Positions 34,396 to 43,477 of a DNA stretch of 64,000 nt are shown here, piece after piece. The stretch is taken from assembly GCF_002850745.1 (NCBI RefSeq), contig NZ_KZ559471.1, positions 225,091 through 289,090 of the forward strand, in the 5' to 3' direction. How positions within the stretch are numbered: position 1 is the stretch's first letter; each line of letters starts with the position of its first letter. Source of the DNA: Nonomuraea indica. GTDB lineage: Bacteria > Actinomycetota > Actinomycetes > Streptosporangiales > Streptosporangiaceae. A program made the position numbers and the translations under genes. The notes beneath the pieces are model-generated. The model saw only the letters and a program-made list of their open reading frames with translations, was not told the DNA's origin and ran no database searches.

Positions 34396-36009
34396 ATGCG
34401 CTGGCACAAGCGACTGCTCGTCGCCGGAGTCGCCGGCGCCGTGGCCATGGCCGCATCCGCGTGCGCGGGCGGTCAGGTACGCGGCGCCGGCGGGACTCCC
34501 CAGCCGAGCACCTCCACCGGCCCGTCGGCGGCGGCCCAGGCCAACGACGCCACCTTCGTCTACGCCCCGAACCTGGACGTGGTCACCGACTGGGACCCGG
34601 CGAGCTCGTACTCCAACGAGATCATCGCCATGGCCAACATCTACGAGGGGCTCACGCGCTACAACGCCGAGGCCGGCAAGCCGGAGCCGCGCCTGGCCAC
34701 CGAGTGGTCCTCGGCGGACGACGGCAAGGAGTGGACGTTCAAGCTGCGCCAGGGCGTGAAGTTCCACACCGGGGCGCCCATGGACGCCGAGGCGGCCAAG
34801 AAGGCCATCGAGCGCACCATCAAGGTCAACGCCGGGGCCGCCTACATCTGGGGCTCGGTCAAGACGATCGAGGCCGTGGACCCCGCGACGCTGAAGTTCA
34901 CGCTCAAGTACGCCGCCCCGCTCGACCTCGTGGCCTCCTCCGGGTACGCGGCCCACATCTACGACACGTCCGTGGCCGACGAGCTCAAGGACGGGGCCAA
35001 GGACGCCGGCACCGGCCCGTACACGATCGACACGTGGCAGAAGGGCAAGGAGACCGAGCTCACGCTGAAGGCGTTCGAGGGCTACTGGGGCGGCTGGAAG
35101 CCCGAGCAGTACAAGAAGGTGAGCTTCCGCGTCACACCGGAGATCACCACCGCCTGGCAGCTGCTGCAGAAGGGCGAGGTGAACTTCGTCCCCCGGCTGA
35201 ACCCGCAGCTGTTCGAGCAGGCCGGCATGACCGAGGGCGTGCGCACCGCGCAGCAGCCGTCCTTCCAGAACCTGCTGCTGCTGCCCAACACCGCGTCCGG
35301 ACCGATGAAGGACGTCAAGGTGCGCCAGGCGCTGCAGCTCGCCATCGACTACGACGGCCTGGTCGCGGCGCTGAAGGGCGCCGGGACGAAGGCCTCCGGC
35401 CTGGTGCCGAAGGGGCTGCTCGGCCACGTCGCCGGCATGGAGCCGCGGCAGGACCTCGCCCGGGCGCAGGAGCTGCTGAACGCGGCCGGTTACGGCCCCG
35501 ACCTGGAGGAGCTCAAGCTCACCCTCACCTACGCCCAGGGCGACGAGGACCAGAAGCTGCTCGTCACGCTCCTCAGCTCGACGCTCAAGAAGCTGAACGT
35601 GACGCTGCAGGCCAAGCCGATGGCGTGGAACGCCCAGTGGGACCTCGGCAAGAAGCAGGGCCAGGACATCTTCGTCATGTACTGGTATCCGGACTACCCG
35701 GACGCCTACTCGTGGTTCCTCAACGTCTTCAAGAGCGCGGACAAGCCGCAGTTCAACCTCTCCTACCTGAAGAACCCCGCCGTCGACCGGGCCATCGACG
35801 CCCTGCCGCAGCTCACGGCCACCGACGCGCTGGCCGCCGACGCGGCGTACGCCGGGCTGCAGAAGAAGATCCTCCAGGAGGAGGCCGCGGTGGCGGTGCC
35901 GTACGTGCAGACCTACCAGCGCGCGCTGTCGGCCGGCGTGGAGGGGTACGCCGACAACCCGGCCTATCCCAACGTGGTCTTCTTCTACGACCTCAAGCCC
36001 GCCGGCTGA
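34396..36009 (+). CDS. Peptide/nickel-type ABC importer, substrate-binding lipoprotein
   Basis: A 537-residue SBP_bac_5 (DppA/OppA-like) lipoprotein. The signal peptide ends in the lipobox ASAC (Cys about residue 23). The mature protein begins with a Ser/Thr-rich linker, then TFVYAPNLDVVTDWDPASSY, the usual KFHTGAPMDAEAAKKAIERT and a late QDIFVMYWYPDYPDAYSWFL. It captures the substrate outside the membrane. AAAGGA precedes the ATG at 34396. A paralogue with the same NLDVVTDWDPA and DIFVMYW segments lies at 41915. The substrate is probably a small cyclic amide or peptide, judged by the adjacent ring-opening enzymes. Confidence 0.92.
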   Translation: MRWHKRLLVAGVAGAVAMAASACAGGQVRGAGGTPQPSTSTGPSAAAQANDATFVYAPNLDVVTDWDPASSYSNEIIAMANIYEGLTRYNAEAGKPEPRLATEWSSADDGKEWTFKLRQGVKFHTGAPMDAEAAKKAIERTIKVNAGAAYIWGSVKTIEAVDPATLKFTLKYAAPLDLVASSGYAAHIYDTSVADELKDGAKDAGTGPYTIDTWQKGKETELTLKAFEGYWGGWKPEQYKKVSFRVTPEITTAWQLLQKGEVNFVPRLNPQLFEQAGMTEGVRTAQQPSFQNLLLLPNTASGPMKDVKVRQALQLAIDYDGLVAALKGAGTKASGLVPKGLLGHVAGMEPRQDLARAQELLNAAGYGPDLEELKLTLTYAQGDEDQKLLVTLLSSTLKKLNVTLQAKPMAWNAQWDLGKKQGQDIFVMYWYPDYPDAYSWFLNVFKSADKPQFNLSYLKNPAVDRAIDALPQLTATDALAADAAYAGLQKKILQEEAAVAVPYVQTYQRALSAGVEGYADNPAYPNVVFFYDLKPAG

Positions 36010-36013
36010 GGTC

Positions 36014-37030
36014 GTGCCGCGTTACGTGGCCCGCCGGCTCGGCCAGGCGCTCCTGGTCGTGGCCGGCGTGGTGGGGCTGACGTTCGTCATCATGCGGATG
36101 GTGCCGGGCGACCCCGCGGTGGCGTTCGCCGGGCCGAAGGCCACGCCCCGGCAGCTCGCCGAGGCGCGGGAGCGGTTCGGGCTGGACGACCCGCTGCCGG
36201 CCCAGCTCTGGAACTACGTCAGGGACCTGGTGACCGGCGACTGGGGCACCAGCCTGCGCACCCGGCAGCCCGTGCTCGACGACCTGTACGTGGCGTTCCC
36301 GGCCTCACTGGAACTGGTGGGCGCGGCGCTGCTCGTCGCGGTGGTGGTCGGCATCCCGGTCGGGATACTCGCCGCCCGCTATAAGCGGAAATTTCCGGAT
36401 ATTGGGGTGCGGGTGACGAGCATGCTGGCCGTCTCCGTCCCGGTGTTCTGGCTCGCCCTGGCCCTGCAGACGGTCTTCGCCGGCCATCTCGACCTGCTGC
36501 CGGTCGCCGGGGAGTACGACGCCGCGCTCGACACCACGAGCCCGCTCACGCTCTGGACCAACATCACCGTCGTGGACGCCCTCATCACCGGCAACTGGCC
36601 CATCTTCACCAGCACCCTGGAGCACCTGGTGCTGCCCACCCTCGTCGTGGCCGCGTACCCGACCGGGGTGATCGCGCAGATGACCCGCGCGGCGCTGATC
36701 GAGGAGTCGGGGCAGGACCACGCGCGCATGGAGCGGGCGCTCGGCTTCGGCGAGACGGCCGTCCTGACCAGGTTCGCGCTGCGGCCGGCGCTCAACCCCC
36801 TGCTGTCGCTCATCGCCCTGGTCTTCGCCTACGCGATCGTCAACGGCTTCCTGGTGGAGGCGGTCTTCAACTGGCCGGGCCTCGGCCGGTACGCCGTCGA
36901 GTCGATCCGCCACCTGGACACACCGGCGATCGCGGGCGTCACGCTGCTGGTGGCGCTCGTGTACGTGCTCGCCAACCTGCTGGTGGACCTCGCGCAGGGC
37001 GTGGTGGACCCGAGGGCGAGGCCGCGGTGA
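36014..37030 (+). CDS. Peptide-type ABC importer permease (DppB/OppB-like)
   Basis: A 338-residue membrane protein. The start YVARRLGQALLVVAGVVGLT and the periplasmic loop VPGDPAVAFAGPKATPRQL are typical of DppB/OppB permeases, and RMERALGFGETAVLTRFALR contains the cytoplasmic coupling (EAA-like) loop. It forms half of the translocation pore. GTG start, 4 nt after the stop of the binding-protein gene; its own stop overlaps the next start. Confidence 0.92.
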   Translation: MPRYVARRLGQALLVVAGVVGLTFVIMRMVPGDPAVAFAGPKATPRQLAEARERFGLDDPLPAQLWNYVRDLVTGDWGTSLRTRQPVLDDLYVAFPASLELVGAALLVAVVVGIPVGILAARYKRKFPDIGVRVTSMLAVSVPVFWLALALQTVFAGHLDLLPVAGEYDAALDTTSPLTLWTNITVVDALITGNWPIFTSTLEHLVLPTLVVAAYPTGVIAQMTRAALIEESGQDHARMERALGFGETAVLTRFALRPALNPLLSLIALVFAYAIVNGFLVEAVFNWPGLGRYAVESIRHLDTPAIAGVTLLVALVYVLANLLVDLAQGVVDPRARPR

Positions 37031-37884
37031 GGGGGGCCGTGGTGAGGTGGGGCCGCGGTGCGGGGGCCCCGGCGCGGGACCGGCCGGCCGTGCTCGGCGC
37101 GGCGCTCCTCGCGGTGATCGTGCTGGCGGCCGTCCTCGCGCCCTGGCTCGCGCCGTACCCGGCCGACGAGCCCGACCCGGTCAACGCGCTGCTGCCGCCG
37201 AGCGCCGCGCACTGGTTCGGCACCGACAGCGCGGGCCGCGACGTGCTCACCCGGGTCCTGTACGGCGGGCGGACGTCGCTGGTCATCGCCGTGGCCGTGC
37301 TCGGGGTCGCGGCGACCGTCGGCGTGCTGCTCGGCGTGGTCGCCGGATACGCCGGAGGCTGGGTCCGTGACGTGATCATGCGGGTGACGGACGTGTTCCT
37401 GGCGTTCCCGGCGCTGCTGCTGTCGCTGGCGCTGGCCGTGGTGCTCCAGCCCGGCGTCACCACCGTGATCGTGGCCCTCGCGGTCACCTGGTGGCCGTGG
37501 TACGCCCGCCTGGCCGCCTCCGTCGCCGCCTCGGTCGCCACCCGCCCCTACGTGGACGCCGCCCGCTGCCTGGGCGTCCCGGCGCCGCTGATCGTGCTGC
37601 GGCACGTCCTGCCGAACTCCCTCACCCCCGTGCTGGTCCAGCTCTCCCAGGACGCGGGCGGGGTGATCCTGACCGCGGCGGCCCTGTCGTACCTGGGGCT
37701 GGGCGCGCAGGAGCCGACGGCGGAGTGGGGGCTGATGGTGCAGCAGAGCCAGACCCTGTTCACCACGAACTGGTGGGTCGTCACCTTCCCCGGGCTGGCG
37801 ATCATGCTCACGGCGTTCGCGTCCAACCTCGTCGGCGAGGGGCTGCGCGACGCGCTCGATCCGCGCAGGGTGGTGGTCAGGTGA
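37027..37884 (+). CDS. Peptide-type ABC importer permease (DppC/OppC-like)
   Basis: A 285-residue membrane protein. HWFGTDSAGRDVLTRVLYGG is the highly conserved DppC/OppC N-terminal periplasmic motif, and DAARCLGVPAPLIVLRHVLP is the EAA loop contacting the ATPases. It forms the second half of the pore. The GTG at 37027 overlaps the previous TGA, and its end overlaps the ATPase gene in the same way, giving tight translational coupling. Confidence 0.93.
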   Translation: MRGAVVRWGRGAGAPARDRPAVLGAALLAVIVLAAVLAPWLAPYPADEPDPVNALLPPSAAHWFGTDSAGRDVLTRVLYGGRTSLVIAVAVLGVAATVGVLLGVVAGYAGGWVRDVIMRVTDVFLAFPALLLSLALAVVLQPGVTTVIVALAVTWWPWYARLAASVAASVATRPYVDAARCLGVPAPLIVLRHVLPNSLTPVLVQLSQDAGGVILTAAALSYLGLGAQEPTAEWGLMVQQSQTLFTTNWWVVTFPGLAIMLTAFASNLVGEGLRDALDPRRVVVR

Positions 37885-38618
37885 TCGAGGTACGTGACCT
37901 GCGGGTGAGCTACGGCGGCCGCACCGCCGCCCGCGTCCCCGAGCTGGACGTGCGCGCGGGGGAGTGCGTGGCCATCGTGGGGGAGAGCGGATCGGGGAAG
38001 TCGACCACCCTGCTGTCGCTGCTGGGCCTGGCCGAGGGCGCCCACGTGTCGGGCGAGGTCCGGGTCTGCGGGGTGGACGTGCTGCGCGCGCCGGAGCGGC
38101 GGCTGCGCGAGCTGCGCGGCGCGCGCGTGGCGCTGGTCATGCAGGCGCCGCAGGCCGCGCTCAGCCCCACCACCCGCCTCGGCGTGCTCATGCGGCGCGC
38201 CCTCCGGCTGCACGGCGTCGACGCGCCGGACCGCGCGGCGCGGGAGGCGATGGCGGCCGTCATGCTGGACCCTGAGCTGCTGCGCCGCTACCCGCACGAG
38301 ATCTCCGGCGGGCAGGCGCAGCGCTTCGCCATCGCGCTGGCCATCGCGCTCGGCGCCGGGGTCGTCCTCGCCGACGAGCCGACCAGCGCCCTCGACGTGA
38401 CCGTGCAGGCCGAGGTGATGGGCGTGCTGCGCCGGCTGCGCGAGGAGCGCGACCTCGCGCTGCTTCTCGTCTCGCACGACCTCGCCCTGGTCTCCACCAT
38501 CGCCGACCGGGTGCTCGTCATGAAGGACGGCGAGGTGGTCGAGACCGGCCCGGCGGCCGAGGTGCTGGCGCGGCCGTCCCATCCGTACACGCGCGAACTG
38601 CTGGAGGCGCTGCCGTGA
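37881..38618 (+). CDS. Peptide-type ABC importer ATPase (DppD-like)
   Basis: A 245-residue nucleotide-binding protein. It carries Walker A GESGSGKST, the signature ISGGQAQR (with a Q in place of the usual R/Q-R-Q), Walker B VVLADEPTSALD and the H-loop LLVSHD. It lacks the C-terminal oligopeptide/dipeptide extension of many DppD proteins, ending soon after PSHPYTRELLEALP. GTG start, 4-nt overlap on both sides. Confidence 0.92.
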   Translation: MIEVRDLRVSYGGRTAARVPELDVRAGECVAIVGESGSGKSTTLLSLLGLAEGAHVSGEVRVCGVDVLRAPERRLRELRGARVALVMQAPQAALSPTTRLGVLMRRALRLHGVDAPDRAAREAMAAVMLDPELLRRYPHEISGGQAQRFAIALAIALGAGVVLADEPTSALDVTVQAEVMGVLRRLREERDLALLLVSHDLALVSTIADRVLVMKDGEVVETGPAAEVLARPSHPYTRELLEALP

Positions 38619-39499
38619 CCACGCTGCTGCGGGCAGAGGGGGTGACATTGGGGTACGGCCGCACGCCCGTGGTCCACGACGTCACCCTCGACATCACCGA
38701 GGGCGGCGTCGGCCTGATCGGGGAGAGCGGGTCGGGCAAGACCACGCTGGCGCGTGCGTTCCTCGGCCTCCTCACCCCCATGTCCGGAACCATCTGGTAC
38801 GGCGACCAGAACCTGAAAAAAGCGGATATGAGGCGGTTCCGGCGAGACGTTCAGCCCGTCTTCCAGGGCGAGGCCCTCGACCCCCGCATGCGCGTCGGCG
38901 CGTCGATCGCCGAGGCCCTTCCCCGGGCCGCCCGCGATCGCGTGCCCGGCCTGCTCCAGCAGGTCGGCCTGGACCCCGAGCTGGCCGGCCGCAGGCCGCA
39001 CCAGCTCTCCGGCGGCCAGCGCCAGCGCGTGGTGATCGCCAGGGCGCTGGCGGCCGGCCCCCGGCTGCTCGTCCTCGACGAGCCCACGAGCGCCCTCGAC
39101 ATGACCGTGCAGGCGAAGATCCTGGACCTGCTCGCCCGGCTCGGCACCGGACGGCTGCTCATCACCCACGACCTGGCGGTGGTCGGCCGGCTCTGCCGCA
39201 CGTCGTACGTGCTGTTCGCGGGCCGGGTGGTCGAGTCGGGTCCCACGGCGGAGCTGCTGGACGCGCCCGCGCACCCGTACACGCGGGCGCTGCGGGACGC
39301 GGTGCCCAGGCTCGGCGGGGAGCCGCCCCGGGTCGCGGCCCGCCCGGAGCCGTCGGCGGTCGGCGAGCCCGGCGGCTGCCCGTTCCGCTCGCGCTGCCCG
39401 CTGGCCGTGGCGGAGTGCGGGCGGACGCCCGCGCTCAGGGAGATCGAGGGCCGGCGGGTGGCCTGCCACCGGGCCGAGGAGGTCCTCCGGGGCCGCTGA
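38615..39499 (+). CDS. Peptide-type ABC importer ATPase (DppF-like)
   Basis: A 294-residue nucleotide-binding protein with Walker A GESGSGKTT, signature LSGGQRQR, Walker B LLVLDEPTSALD and H-loop LLITHDLAVV. The C-terminal oligopeptide/dipeptide domain carries the Cys cluster in CPFRSRCPLAVAEC and VACHRAEE, which in some peptide ABC ATPases holds an iron-sulphur cluster of unclear role. The Q-loop region is short. It is the last gene of the operon that starts at 31776, and it converges on cvnC. Confidence 0.92.
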   Translation: MTTLLRAEGVTLGYGRTPVVHDVTLDITEGGVGLIGESGSGKTTLARAFLGLLTPMSGTIWYGDQNLKKADMRRFRRDVQPVFQGEALDPRMRVGASIAEALPRAARDRVPGLLQQVGLDPELAGRRPHQLSGGQRQRVVIARALAAGPRLLVLDEPTSALDMTVQAKILDLLARLGTGRLLITHDLAVVGRLCRTSYVLFAGRVVESGPTAELLDAPAHPYTRALRDAVPRLGGEPPRVAARPEPSAVGEPGGCPFRSRCPLAVAECGRTPALREIEGRRVACHRAEEVLRGR

Positions 39500-39502
39500 G
39501 CG

Positions 39503-39859
39503 TCACAGGGCCTTCAGGCCGCTGATCACCTCCAGCAGCACGCTGGCGGACGGGGCGGGCGGCGGCAGCTCCACCTGCACGAGCTGCTGCTGGTGCAGGT
39601 CGCCGACCAGCACCCGGACCACGCCGATGGGCAGGTTGAGCTCGGCCGCCACGTCGACGAGCCGGGTGGGGGTCGTGCACTTCTGCAGGATGATCAGGTG
39701 CTCGGGGCCGAGTCCGACGGGCGGGGTGAGGCCGCCGGCCGTGATGATCACCGCGATGAGGTCGATGGCCTCGCTCGCGGGCACCGTACGGCCCTTGGTC
39801 AGCAGGTAGGCCGGGACGATCGGACCGGCGTCCTCGTCCAGCCAGCGCTCGTCACTCAC
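39503..39859 (-). CDS. cvnC: Conservon CvnC-like DUF742 protein
   Basis: A 118-residue DUF742 protein. GPIVPAYLLTKGRTVPASEA, then HLIILQKCTTPTRLVDVAAE and VVRVLVGDLHQQQLVQVELP form the winged-helix-like family core. In Streptomyces conservons DUF742 proteins (CvnC) lie between a roadblock protein (CvnB) and a small GTPase (CvnD), downstream of kinase CvnA. Here CvnB and CvnD are absent: the gene directly follows cvnA (8-bp overlap, GTG start) and is the last of the unit. Confidence 0.88.
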   Translation of the reverse strand: MSDERWLDEDAGPIVPAYLLTKGRTVPASEAIDLIAVIITAGGLTPPVGLGPEHLIILQKCTTPTRLVDVAAELNLPIGVVRVLVGDLHQQQLVQVELPPPAPSASVLLEVISGLKAL

Positions 39860-41750
39860 CCTGCACCACCCGCATCGGACGGACAGGTTCCTTCGGGCGC
39901 TCCTCCGGCTCGGCCGGCGGATCGCTCACGTGTTCTGCCGGGATCAGCACGATGGCGGTGGTCCCTCCATATGGTGAACCGCGCAGTGTCACGCGGATGT
40001 CATGCCTGGCGGCCAGGCGGGAAACGACGAAAAGGCCGAGCCGATCACTGTCGGCCAGGTCGAACTCCGGTGGGCTGGCCAGCCGTTCGTTCAGGCCGGC
40101 CAGCTCCTCGGCGCCTATCCCGAGACCGCGGTCCTCGACCTCGAAGGCGAAGCCGCGGGCCGTCACCTCCCCGCGCACCTGCACCGGGGTGTGCGGCGGC
40201 GAGTAGACGGTGGCGTTCTCGATCAGCTCGGCTATCAGGTGTATCACGTCACCGACGACCGGTCCGGCCAGACGCTGGGCCGGCATCGGCTCGACGATGA
40301 CCCGCTGGTAGTCCTCGACCTCGGCCGAGGCGCCCCGGGCCACGTCCAGCATCGGCACCGGCTTGCTCCACCCGCGGCCCGGCGTGGCGCCCGACAGGAT
40401 GATCAGGCCCTCCGCGTGGCGGCGCATGCGGGTGGTCAGGTGGTCCAGCCGGAACAGGTCGTCCAGGGCGTCCGGGTCGGTGGCCCGGTGCTGCATGTCC
40501 TCCAGCTGGATGCGCTGGCGGTGCAGCAGGGTCTGGCTGCGGCGCGCCAGGTTGCGGAAGACGTGGCCGACGCCGTCGCGCAGCTGCGCCTGGCCGACCG
40601 CGGCCTCCACGGCCGTCTGCTGGACGGTGGAGAAGGCCTGCCCCACGTCGCCGATCTCGGCGGTGGTGGTGGCCACGGAGAGCTCGGGCATCTCGACCGT
40701 CTCCCCCCGGCGCAGCTTCTCCACGACCTGCGGCAGCCGCTTCGTGGCCACCTCCAGCGCCGCCTCGCGCAGCGCCCCCAGCTCCTTCGACAGCCGGGTG
40801 CCCATCCGCAGCGAGAACGCGATCGACACGATCACCAGCACGAAACAGGTGCCGGCCAGCAGGAACGCCCGCCACAGGACGGCGTCGGCCACCGGCTCGG
40901 CCCGCTCGGTGAGCAGTGCCCCGGCCTGCGTCTGCGCGTCCTGGAACGACGTGCTGAACGCCTCGCTGGCGCTCAGCCAGGACCGCGGGGCGCCGCCCGC
41001 GATGATCTGGTCCTCCATGAGCCGCAGCCGCTGGTAGCCGGGTGAGGTGACCAGCGACACCTGGACCTCGCGCAGCCCCGGGTCCAGCTCGCCCAGCGCC
41101 TGGTCGATGAGGAAGCGCCGGTTGCCGACGAGCTGGGTGAACAGGCGGCGCTCGGCGGCCGTGGTCGGCCCCGCGGCGATGGCCTGCTCCCGGCTCAGCA
41201 GCTCCCGGGCGTACCCCAGGTCGATGACGACGCGCGACTGCTCGTACAGCGGGATGTCGTCGATGAACGCCACCCGCTTGTGCAGGCCGAACAGCGCGTC
41301 GGTGATCGCGTTGTACGCCTCGATCACCTGCAGCCGGCCGGACAGGCCCGTGTCGATGTCACCCCTGATCGCGTCCAGCCGCTGCACCTGCGTCAGCACC
41401 ACATCCACCTGCGTGCGGATCGCCTCCGAGGTGTGCATCGAACGGGCGGACAGCTGCCGGAACCGCTCGTCGGCCGCGTCGGTGCGGGCGCGCTGGGCGG
41501 CGAGCTCCTGCACGACGGCGGTGCTCTTGCCGCGCAGCAGCTTCACCGAGGCCAGCCGCTCGCGCTGAAGCTCGGCGGTGAGCTGGTCGGCGGGGTGCCG
41601 GAGGTTCGTCCAGAGCGTCTTGTACTGCCGCAGCTCCAAGCTCTCGCTCGCCGTGACGGCGGTGATGACACCCCACAACACCACCATCGAGGCGAGCGGG
41701 ACCAGCAGCAGGCCGATGATCTTCAGGCGGATCGTGCGGCTGCGACCCAT
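39852..41750 (-). CDS. cvnA: Conservon CvnA-like membrane sensor kinase with NIT domain
   Basis: A 632-residue membrane sensor. The first transmembrane helix (about 10-32) is followed by an extracellular NIT (nitrate/nitrite-sensing-type) domain (about 45-285), a second helix (about 292-314), HAMP and a histidine-kinase-like ATPase. FRLDHLTTRMRRHAEGLIIL is the CvnA equivalent of the dimerisation box, LIAELIENATVYSPP the N-box and VEDRGLGIGAEEL the G1 box. The ATG at 41750 has AAGAGG just upstream. It forms an operon only with cvnC. It may sense a ligand linked to the flanking binding proteins; that is inference. Confidence 0.9.
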   Translation of the reverse strand: MGRSRTIRLKIIGLLLVPLASMVVLWGVITAVTASESLELRQYKTLWTNLRHPADQLTAELQRERLASVKLLRGKSTAVVQELAAQRARTDAADERFRQLSARSMHTSEAIRTQVDVVLTQVQRLDAIRGDIDTGLSGRLQVIEAYNAITDALFGLHKRVAFIDDIPLYEQSRVVIDLGYARELLSREQAIAAGPTTAAERRLFTQLVGNRRFLIDQALGELDPGLREVQVSLVTSPGYQRLRLMEDQIIAGGAPRSWLSASEAFSTSFQDAQTQAGALLTERAEPVADAVLWRAFLLAGTCFVLVIVSIAFSLRMGTRLSKELGALREAALEVATKRLPQVVEKLRRGETVEMPELSVATTTAEIGDVGQAFSTVQQTAVEAAVGQAQLRDGVGHVFRNLARRSQTLLHRQRIQLEDMQHRATDPDALDDLFRLDHLTTRMRRHAEGLIILSGATPGRGWSKPVPMLDVARGASAEVEDYQRVIVEPMPAQRLAGPVVGDVIHLIAELIENATVYSPPHTPVQVRGEVTARGFAFEVEDRGLGIGAEELAGLNERLASPPEFDLADSDRLGLFVVSRLAARHDIRVTLRGSPYGGTTAIVLIPAEHVSDPPAEPEERPKEPVRPMRVVQGE

Positions 41751-41826
41751 GGCACCTCTTCCGGTCGGTCCCCTGCTGGTGAACCCCGGACGGGACAACG
41801 CACGAGAATAGCAATTCGATCTCTGG

Positions 41827-41848
41827 AAGTCCTAATTTTTCGGGACTT
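41827..41848. promoter_or_regulatory. Inverted repeat in AT-rich divergent promoter region
   Basis: AAGTCC and GGACTT are separated by TAATTTTTCG in the 164-bp gap between cvnA (minus) and the orphan binding-protein gene (plus). It is not placed to be a terminator for either gene. It may be an operator, but it is short and could be chance. Confidence 0.3.
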
Positions 41849-41914
41849 TTGGGTTTGTGGCGTTGATCATCTAGTAGGTTTCCGGGCGTACGTCCATCAC
41901 CGAGGGAGACAGCG

Positions 41915-43477
41915 TTGCGCCGTCGACTCGCAGCGGCCGCCGCCCTGCTGCTCTCCCTCGTCGCGTGCACGGCCCCCGCCCAGGTGCGGCAGGCGCCCCG
42001 CGGCGAGTCGGCGTTCGTCATCGTGCAGAACCTCGACGTCGTCACCGACTGGGACCCCGCCACCTCCTACTCCAACGAGATCATCGCCTTCCAGAACGTC
42101 TACGAGACACTCACCCTCTGGAACCCCGTGACCGGCAAGGCCGCCCCCCGGCTGGCCACGTCCTGGCGGACGTCCGCCGACGGCCGGTCCTGGACGTTCA
42201 CCCTCCGCCCCGGCGTGACCTTCCACACCGGCAGGCCCCTCGACGCGTCGGCCGTCAAGGCGTCGATCGAGCGCACGATGAAGGTCGGCGGCGGCGCCGC
42301 CTACATCTGGGACGCCGTCTCCCGCATCCGGGCCGACGACCCCGTCACCGTCACCTTCTCGCTGAAGTACGCCGTCCCGCTCGACCTCGTCGCCTCGGCC
42401 GGCTACGCCGCCTACATCTACGACACCCAGGCGGCCGCCGACCTGCGCGGCTGGTTCCGGGGCGGCAGGGACGCCGGCTCCGGGCCGTACACGGTGGCGT
42501 CCTGGCGCAAGGGCAAGGAGGACGAGCTCACCCTCAAGGCGTACGACGGCTACTGGGGCGGCTGGGCCGGCCCGCACTACCGCACGGTCAAGTACCGCGT
42601 CGTGCCCGACCCCGACCGGGCCTGGCGGATGCTGCTGCGCGGCGAGGCCGGGTTCGTGGAGCGCCTCAACCCCCGCCTGTACGCGCGGGCCAGGGCGACA
42701 CCGGGCGTCCGCACCTCGCAGCGGCCGTCGTTCCAGGTCGCGATGTTGCTGTTCAACACCGCGAACGGGCCGATGGCCGACGTGCGGGTGCGGCGCGCGG
42801 TGCAGAAGGCCGTCGACTACCGCGGCGTCGTCCGCCTGCTCAAGGGCGCCGTCTCACCCGCCAGCGGCATCGTGCCCGAGGGGCTGGTCGGGCACGTTCC
42901 CGACCGGGTGCCCGGACAGGACCTCGCGGGCGCCCGGCGGCTCCTCCAGCGGGCCGGGTACGGCCCCGGCGGCCGGCCGCTGCGCCTCAGCCTCACCTAC
43001 GCCGAGGGCGACACCGACCAGCGGCTGCTCGTCAACCGGCTGGCCATGGCGCTCAAGCCGCTCAACGTCACGCTGACGCCCCGGGCCATGCCGTGGACCG
43101 CCCAGTGGGACCTGGGCAAGAAACGCGGCCAGGACATCTTCGTCATGTACTGGTGGCCCGACTACGCCGACGGCTACTCCTACTTCGGAAACGTCTTCCG
43201 CAGCCAGGACCCGACCGTCTTCAACCTGACCTACCTCCACGACCCCGCCACCGACGAGCTCATCGACACGCTGCCCCAGCTGACCGTCAGGGACCGGACC
43301 GCCGCCCAGCGCGCCTTCGCCGAGGCGACCGACCGCGTGCTCGACCGGCACGCCGCCGCGGCGCTGCCCTGGGTGGTCAACTACCAGCGGGCCTACCTCG
43401 GCGGCGTCCAGGGCTACGAGGACAACCCGGCCTACCCGGACGTGGTCTTCGTCTACGGGTTGCGGCCCTCCGGCTGA
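41915..43477 (+). CDS. Orphan peptide-type ABC substrate-binding lipoprotein (paralogue)
   Basis: A 520-residue SBP_bac_5 lipoprotein with lipobox LVAC (Cys about residue 17). It is clearly paralogous to the protein at 34396: both share QNLDVVTDWDPATSYSNEII-type starts, GYWGGW and QDIFVMYWWPDYADGYSYFG-type endings, at perhaps half identity overall. It has no permease or ATPase of its own and probably feeds the 36014-39499 importer with a different substrate. It starts at TTG 41915, supported by GAGGGAG 6 nt upstream. Its 3' end overlaps a minus-strand gene by 25 bp. Confidence 0.9.
   Translation: MRRRLAAAAALLLSLVACTAPAQVRQAPRGESAFVIVQNLDVVTDWDPATSYSNEIIAFQNVYETLTLWNPVTGKAAPRLATSWRTSADGRSWTFTLRPGVTFHTGRPLDASAVKASIERTMKVGGGAAYIWDAVSRIRADDPVTVTFSLKYAVPLDLVASAGYAAYIYDTQAAADLRGWFRGGRDAGSGPYTVASWRKGKEDELTLKAYDGYWGGWAGPHYRTVKYRVVPDPDRAWRMLLRGEAGFVERLNPRLYARARATPGVRTSQRPSFQVAMLLFNTANGPMADVRVRRAVQKAVDYRGVVRLLKGAVSPASGIVPEGLVGHVPDRVPGQDLAGARRLLQRAGYGPGGRPLRLSLTYAEGDTDQRLLVNRLAMALKPLNVTLTPRAMPWTAQWDLGKKRGQDIFVMYWWPDYADGYSYFGNVFRSQDPTVFNLTYLHDPATDELIDTLPQLTVRDRTAAQRAFAEATDRVLDRHAAAALPWVVNYQRAYLGGVQGYEDNPAYPDVVFVYGLRPSG

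Noticed and set aside
41827..41848. AAGTCC...GGACTT hairpin as an intrinsic terminator
   Set aside because: It lies between divergent genes, so neither transcript would end there; the stem is only 6 bp.
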